In this document: piece by piece, positions 58,759 to 64,000 of the stretch
Position numbering within the stretch: the first letter of the stretch is position 1
Layout: every line of letters starts with the position of its first letter
Assembly (NCBI GenBank): GCA_021495925.1
Contig: JAKEKT010000028.1
Coordinates: 62,001-126,000 of the forward strand
Reading direction: 5' to 3'
Origin: Diplodia intermedia
Taxonomy: Eukaryota > Ascomycota > Dothideomycetes > Botryosphaeriales > Botryosphaeriaceae
Length of the DNA: 64,000 bases
Notes under the pieces: model-generated
What the model saw: only the letters and a program-made list of their open reading frames with translations
The model's database searches: none
Told to the model about the DNA's origin: nothing
Translations under genes and position numbers: made by a program

Positions 58759-59624
58759 TTAACCCATGGCCTTGAGGAAGTTGGCCTCCTTGATCTGCTT
58801 TCTCCGCTGCGTCCGCATGGCCTTGGTGAGGTCCTCCCTGGCCCGGTCCGCGTGCAGGCTCCCCTTGGCGCTGCCGTCGCCGGCCGGCAGGTCGACGGTC
58901 TGCTCGTAAACGGGCACCTTGGGCGCCAGCAGGTCCGGGTTCAGCATGGCCTGCCTGCGGAGGCGCTTCGCGGCCAGACGGCGCTGCTTCTTGGATTTGG
59001 CTGTTTTTGGAGTGTTCAGTCAGTAAAAAGCTGGTGTCGCAACGTCTGCTTTTTTTTTTACTTGTTTGTCTGGTGGGAAATGGAAGAGAGGAGGAGCGTT
59101 TGAATTGAAGGGGGAAAAAGACTTGATGATGATGATGATGACGATGATGAGCGGGAAAGGAGGGAAAGAAAAGAAAAAAAGAAAAACTCACAGAACAAGT
59201 CGCCCTCGTCGGCGTCCTCCTTGCTCGCGCCCTCGGGCCGCAGCACCGTCCACAGCCACGCCGGATACTCCGAGTCCTCCATCGCGACCGGGTCCGTCTT
59301 GTTCTTGAGGAAGTTGAGGCCCCTGAGCGGCGTGCCGGCGGGCACGGAGCTCTGGACCAGCGCGGGCGTCGTCGACGAGGAGGGCTTGCTGCCGCCGGAG
59401 GGGGCGGGCGTCGAGGGCGTGCTGAAGGGCTGGGCCTCGGAGGTCGACGTCGCGGGGGGGGCGAGCGAGGCGGACCGCGCGGCGTCGGTGGCGGGGGCTT
59501 TGGCGGATGCGGCGCGCGTGGTGGTGAAGGCGCGGATGGTGGTGGAGGTGGAGGAATTGGTCGAAGTGGAGGAGGAGCGGAGGCCCCGCGAGCCGGCGCG
59601 GAGGAGGCAGCGCGGGCAGATCAT
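58759..59624 (-). CDS. MRPL37: Mitochondrial large-subunit ribosomal protein mL54 (MRPL37)
   Basis: Predicted protein of 224 residues, exons (minus strand) 59624-59192 and 59000-58759. It is a structural protein of the mitochondrial 54S subunit. The N-terminal ~80 residues are rich in Arg, Ser, Thr and Ala with few acids, a mitochondrial targeting sequence (RAFTTTRAASAKA is a likely processing region). The mature part carries the family core GLNFLKNKTDPVAMEDSEYPAWLW, then after the intron KSKKQRRLAAKRLRRQAMLNPDLLAPKVPVYEQTVDLP. The 191-nt intron is longer than most here and contains a GATGATGAT-type microsatellite and poly-A/T runs. Confidence 0.9.
59125..59152. repeat. GAT trinucleotide microsatellite in mL54 intron
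   Basis: About eight copies of a GATGAT-type unit with one GAC interruption lie inside the single intron of the mL54 gene, flanked by purine-rich sequence. Likely length-variable between strains. Confidence 0.75.
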
Positions 59625-62600
59625 CGTGGTCGGGTTGTGGCAGGGCCGGTTGACGCGTCGTCGCTCTCCAATGCCTCTTCGACCGAAGCTCTCGTCAATT
59701 GCCTCTGCGGCTGCGGGTCTTCCATCGCCGACGGAGGACGGGCGGGATCGACTTTCTGCCGGCGAATTGGTTGTTCCGCATTTGTCTTGGCAGGTAGGTT
59801 CCCGGTCCGGCCGCGCGCAGGTTTAGTACGTAGGTGCCATGGAGGCGGGACTTGAGACTGCTTACTCATACCCCGCGCAGGAAATGGCAGGGTCAGGCCG
59901 CGGCATACGTTCAAGCGGAGGGCCTTGGGTACGGCAATTTGATGATTGGCTGTAGGTCGGAAGAGAGGCATCAGCATCTGGGGAAATGCCTGGAGGTCAG
60001 GTCCGCCTCGCGACAAATGGCGCTTTACGGCTCCCCGAGGGTTGCGCGACAGCAATATCGTGACGACGAGCCAAATTCAAACACAATTTACGTCGGGGAG
60101 TCGGTGCAGCCGCGTTAGAGTTACATTGACGGGGCTGTGTTGTCGTTGGGCGGCGGCGCGTGTCACCTGCACGTCATGGAAGCTGCTGCTCCGATGCGAC
60201 ACTTGGACGACGTGGGAAGGCGTGCGTACGTGTGATGCTGGATGTGTTTGTTTGAGAGCGTCCCAGGGGCGCGAGACGGCGCTGCGGGTTTGCCCGCGCG
60301 GGCTAGCCTGGCGGTCCGGATATACGGAGCAGCGTCCAGCATGTGCTGACCTCACTTCATCCGGATGGATCAACATGTGCGCGCAGATTCACCCGCGAGA
60401 ACGAGGCCTGGCCGGCTTCTAGAAACGCGGCCGCGTGAGGGGTAGATCCCGGCGGGTGGAGCTGCGTCTTGTCGTGGGGACGATAAGATGGGGAGTTAAC
60501 TTTCACGCCGCCATCCGCAGCCCGCCATCTACGTAGATGCCCGGCCGTCTCGCTTGCGCTTGCGTGGCTGGCGGCGCTGCTCCCGGATGTCTCCCACCTC
60601 CTCGCCGTGACCTGAGCTATTAATGCCCTGTCCGCGCTGGCGGTGACAGCGATCGCCGGGCGTGCAGCCCGACTCCAGAGAGAGGCTGCCTAAGCGACTG
60701 AGCGATCCTGCCCGCGCGCTGGCTTTATCCATACCGCACGCATGAAGGGCGTCGTGATCAGACCATGCTGAGACGGCGGGCAGCCAGCTTTCCAGATGCC
60801 TCCCGACCTCCTGTTCGAGGTGCCACCAGGATGCGTGCCAATGCGCCCGGCGGCCCGTCAGCACCCGCCTGCTCCCGCCTGCTCACTCAACCCCAGGCAG
60901 CTGGAGCGCGTCGGGAGCGCCCGTCACATGACGTGCCGGCTACCAGGGTTTCATTGCGTAGCAGTGGGTGCAGGCGCCGGACGCTACCATGGCGCAGCGG
61001 GCGGAAGCGCCGTGACGACGGTTGCGCTGGCGCTGCTGTCGTGCATTGGCCTTGTCGGACATGTTCCTTGAATCTGAGAGTGATGAAATCCTCCCCACGG
61101 CTCGAGCGCCGGCGGGCGCTTCGCAGGCGGGCAGGCAGCGGGCAGGCAGGGCTGGCGATCGGCGTGGCAGGGCTGCGTACGAGCCCAGTTCGCTTAATGC
61201 TGCACCATGGTCGAGCACGTCGGAGCTCTCCTCTGGACGGATGCTTTTGTTCAGACATGCCGTGCACCCATGTCCGGGTGGACGCTTCAACTGCCCCTCC
61301 CGCCAGGCAATGCGACGCGGACCGGCCCCGTCGGTGCTGGGACGAGGCGCCGGCAAGCAACAGCATCAGCACGGCGGCGGTGACGCACCAAGCAAAAGCG
61401 GCGCGTCGAGCCGCGGGCGCTACGGCTCCGCGCGCTGAAACGCGCGCCCTCACACGGCTGGGCGGGGGAGACGGCCAATTGCGGTGCGATGGCGTGGAGG
61501 CGCGCTCGTGGTTCGCATGCGCTGGACGACGGCTGTGTGACGTTCGGGAAACGGGCGACAGCGGCTGCCCGCAACGTGCAATCTCGCGCAGGACCCACGA
61601 AGCCGCCGTCGAGCGTGCTGTTCCTGCAGCGAGCCCACCAGCCAGGCGGCGGGCAGGCCGGTGGCGAGCGTGGGCAGCGCAGTGCAGCGCGTCGCATCGC
61701 CCTGATGGCGCGCCGGGCGATGGCGGGCACGCAGGCAGGCTGGGAACGAGCAAAGCTTGACCCGGCGCCGCGCGACACGTCAGAAGCGCACACCCCGACG
61801 ATCGCGCGAGCAGAGGGGGCGGCGCGGCGAGGAAGAGGCAGCTTCACGGCCTGGGAGTCTCGAAGCACGAGCATGCACCGGTGCAGGCAGGCGCCTTCTG
61901 GCAGCGCGGCCATTGTCTGGGGGCACTGCAAGCACATCGTCAGCACTGAAGGACGCCGGGCGCTTGGGCCTCATTTTGGCCGGGCCATAGCTGAGCCCGG
62001 TGTAATCCGTCCACTGTGATAAAGCCAGTGGGCTCGCCGCCTCTTCCTTTTCATTCGTTCATTCGCCCGCGCTTCACCAATCGGCCTCACAATTTATCGC
62101 TGTTCCATCAGGCCTGGCCCAGCAACTGCGAAGCAGTGCTCGTCCGCTGGCCTACCACACGCCTGAGCCACACACTACCCGCGCACCGCCGACCACGGGA
62201 GCCTGAGCTACGCGTGCACGCGTCGCCGACGAGCTGCCCGCCCTCGAGCCCGCCGCCTCACCACCATCAAATCTCGTGACCGACGTCGCGGTCCCCGACA
62301 GCTTGGTAGGTTGTGTCTTGGTTCTCTCGCTCTCTCCACTTGCTGCGCCTATCATCCGCCCACGCACCCCGGCCTGCGCAGCCAGCACCCGCCCCAGTCT
62401 CCTACTCCCCCAGTCCGCCGCGCCGAGTCCGTCGAGCACTGCACTGCACCGCGCTGCACCGCACTGCGCTGCCTGCTGCCGCCGACCGGCCGTGTGCGCT
62501 GCGCAGCGGCCTGCAAAGTCTGCCTGCCTGCCACCGACCGGCACGCCGCCGGGCCTCGGCAGCCTCGCCTCTGCACCGCACGGGTCTGCGCTGTTGAGGG

Positions 62601-63647
62601 CCGCGACGCGCGCACGACCTCGCTCCCGCCGCCCTCGCTCCAGACACCACCAGCCACGGCTCCCGTTGCTGCCGCTGCTGCTGCTGCGCGCGCGCATGTA
62701 AGCCGGCAACGTCACCTGGCAGCGGCGCGGTCCAAGTTGCTTGCGACAGCCGACGTGGATCGCCCGGGTTGAGCTGATTAGCACGGTACGGCTATGCTGC
62801 ATGCATTGCCAGCGCATCACCTCCAATCGACCTCCGGCCAGCGCACGCCCACCTCGACCCCTCCCCCAATTGATCTCCCGCAATCTACGTCGCGCGTCGT
62901 GCTAACAGAACATCATCGTGCTAGCTACTCGTTTGGCAGAGCTTAATCCCTCTCCACACGGCCCCAAGGAGTCGACCGTCTTCCCCGGTCCAGAGCGCAC
63001 CGCCGCACCCACACGGCCGTTGAACGCTCTGATCGCGGCTTAGGCCCGTCATCAGCTTGGCCCTGTCCAGCCTGCGCCTGCGCATCCCCCGGGATCCGCC
63101 TCATCCTGACCGTGGCCACCCAATTGACAACGCATACCTGCCCGTGACGTGACTCAGGCTTGCCTGCGCTGCCCTCGACTTCAAGACCGCCCGATATCTA
63201 GCGGGCGCCCAACAAGGGACATCGAGGCTCTCTCAAATCCTCTAACTGCGGTCCGCGCGCAAGTTGAAGATCACCGACGCTTTGGCACCATCACGCCCGC
63301 AACAGGTACGTGAACCGCGCTTTTCGCCGTGCCGGGCTTGATTGGGCCGACGGACCACGCGCTGACCACTTCCAGGACCATTCCTTCGCCACTAATTGCG
63401 CTGCCTCGATCCCCGTCGCGCCATCCCAGCCTCCAGGCACCACTGTCCGTGGAAGGCGCAATACCACGCCCTCCAATCGCCGTGCTGCGCTCGCTGCGCC
63501 GCCTGTCACTTGGCCCGGTCACCAGCTCCACGACATACGAGACAGCCGTAACACAGGCTAGCGCCGCATCCGCCGCGGTAGACCTCAAGACGCGCGCGTC
63601 CGCAAGACTACCACCCAAGAGCCGCCGAGTCCCTCAAGGTCGCACTC
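59625..63647. other. GC-rich non-coding region (4.0 kb) upstream of a probable regulatory gene
   Basis: No open frame here looks like a real gene: the long ones (for example 60765-61760 and its opposites) are Arg/Ala/Gly/Pro-rich on every frame, as expected from base composition. One minus-strand frame of 144 codons (60055-59621) ends in an ATGA overlap with the mL54 start and could be an upstream ORF. Local repeats include GGCAGGCAGCGGGCAGGCAGG near 61120-61150 and CTGCAC/CTGCGC units at 62435-62485. The 3' end is probably the long leader, possibly with introns, of the gene starting at 63648. Confidence 0.5.
62435..62485. repeat. Imperfect CTGCAC/CTGCGC tandem repeat
   Basis: Several degenerate copies of a CTGCAC-CGCGCTGCAC-CGCACTGC pattern follow one another in the GC-rich leader region. 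It is non-coding and has no known function. Confidence 0.5.
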
Positions 63648-64000
63648 ATGATGGAGTACGCGCAGTACCAGCAACCTCACCACCCCCACAATCATGCCCA
63701 ATCGCACATGCAGAATGCGTACTCGACGCCCTCGCAGTCGGCCGCCCACGGCACCATAACCTCGCCGAACCAGCAGACGCAGATGCACCAGCAACACAAC
63801 CAGACGTCGCCCATCCTACCCTCGCAAACCAATCCCTACTCGCAGCAAGGGACGCCCAACGCTGCGGGCCAGCAGGTGCAACCAATGGGATATCCCTCGG
63901 CCGGAGGCTACGGTGTAAATATGCACCAGCAGTACAACATGTCGGCCAGCCAGCAAGCCGCCGCTCTAGCAACTGCAGCGGCGGCAGGCCAGACGTTTTA
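63648..64000 (+). CDS. N-terminus of a Gln/Ala-rich, probable transcription factor (truncated by window end)
   Basis: From the ATG at 63648 (a second ATG follows at once) 117 codons stay open to the window end. The protein begins MMEYAQYQQPHHPHNHAQSH and continues very rich in Gln, His, Ser, Ala and Tyr, with no charged clusters. A short alanine run (QQAAALATAAAAGQ) closes the visible part. Such Q/H/A-rich starts are characteristic of fungal developmental transcription factors (for example Con7-type C2H2 regulators or HapB-type subunits). The long GC-rich upstream region fits that. The DNA-binding domain lies beyond the window, so the family cannot be fixed. Confidence 0.6.
   Translation, partial: MMEYAQYQQPHHPHNHAQSHMQNAYSTPSQSAAHGTITSPNQQTQMHQQHNQTSPILPSQTNPYSQQGTPNAAGQQVQPMGYPSAGGYGVNMHQQYNMSASQQAAALATAAAAGQTF

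Noticed and set aside
60765..61760. 331-codon Arg/Ala-rich frame
   Set aside because: All frames in this GC-rich region are open for long stretches and equally Arg/Ala/Pro-rich; there is no family motif or splice support.

Overview
The window is nuclear DNA from a filamentous ascomycete (Pezizomycotina). The gene content and the wording of several proteins (PFA4, LEC1-type PX protein, UncA-type kinesin) suggest a Dothideomycete, which is inference. The evidence is eukaryotic gene structure: most introns are about 46-130 nt with GT-AG ends and internal CTAAC/CTGAC branch-point strings. The proteins are fungal (Msb1/Mug8, PFA4, LEC1-type PX protein, TMA22, PRP4, ALG12, ARS2/Pir2). There are no operons, Shine-Dalgarno sites, CRISPR arrays, rRNAs or convincing tRNAs. 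Coding DNA is GC-rich with strong GC3 bias, which produces many long antisense shadow ORFs.

Layout. 1-3062: 3' part of an Msb1/Mug8-domain polarity gene, cut by the window edge. 3063-14381: one 14-TM-type MFS drug transporter (7896-9994) between two gene deserts of 4.8 and 4.4 kb. 14382-21520: ALG12 (-) and PFA4 (+) diverging from a 271-bp promoter, a small SAM methyltransferase (-), and an ENV7/STK16-type kinase (+). 21521-30145: secreted dipeptidyl peptidase V (+), splicing factor PRP4 (-) and PP2C phosphatase PTC7 (+), the last two divergent. 30725-41896: spindle kinase MPS1 (+), translation factor TMA22 (-), tRNA methyltransferase TRM5 (-) and a 1611-residue kinesin-3 (+), the last two divergent. 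41897-49886: an accessory-looking stretch with two MFS transporters and a degenerate palindromic locus carrying an interrupted reading frame. 49887-59624: TspO/MBR protein (-) diverging from ARS2/Pir2 (+), then a LEC1-like PX protein (+) and mitoribosomal protein mL54 (-). 59625-64000: 4 kb of GC-rich non-coding DNA leading to the first 117 codons of a Gln/Ala-rich, probably regulatory protein that runs off the end.

Most genes are housekeeping: N-glycosylation, palmitoylation, mRNA splicing, tRNA modification, mitosis, vesicle transport, mitochondrial translation. They are single genes, not a pathway cluster, and no backbone biosynthetic enzyme is present. I rebuilt exon structures by hand from reading frame, splice consensus and family alignment from memory; all joins given keep frame. 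The items most worth a second look are a palindrome at about 48350-48660 whose two arms encode related peptides outward, a nonsense-interrupted frame beside it, a GC-AG intron in the third transporter, an apparent 29-nt intron in PFA4, and two in-frame starts in PTC7 that would give different targeting signals. I found no clearly novel multi-gene system.
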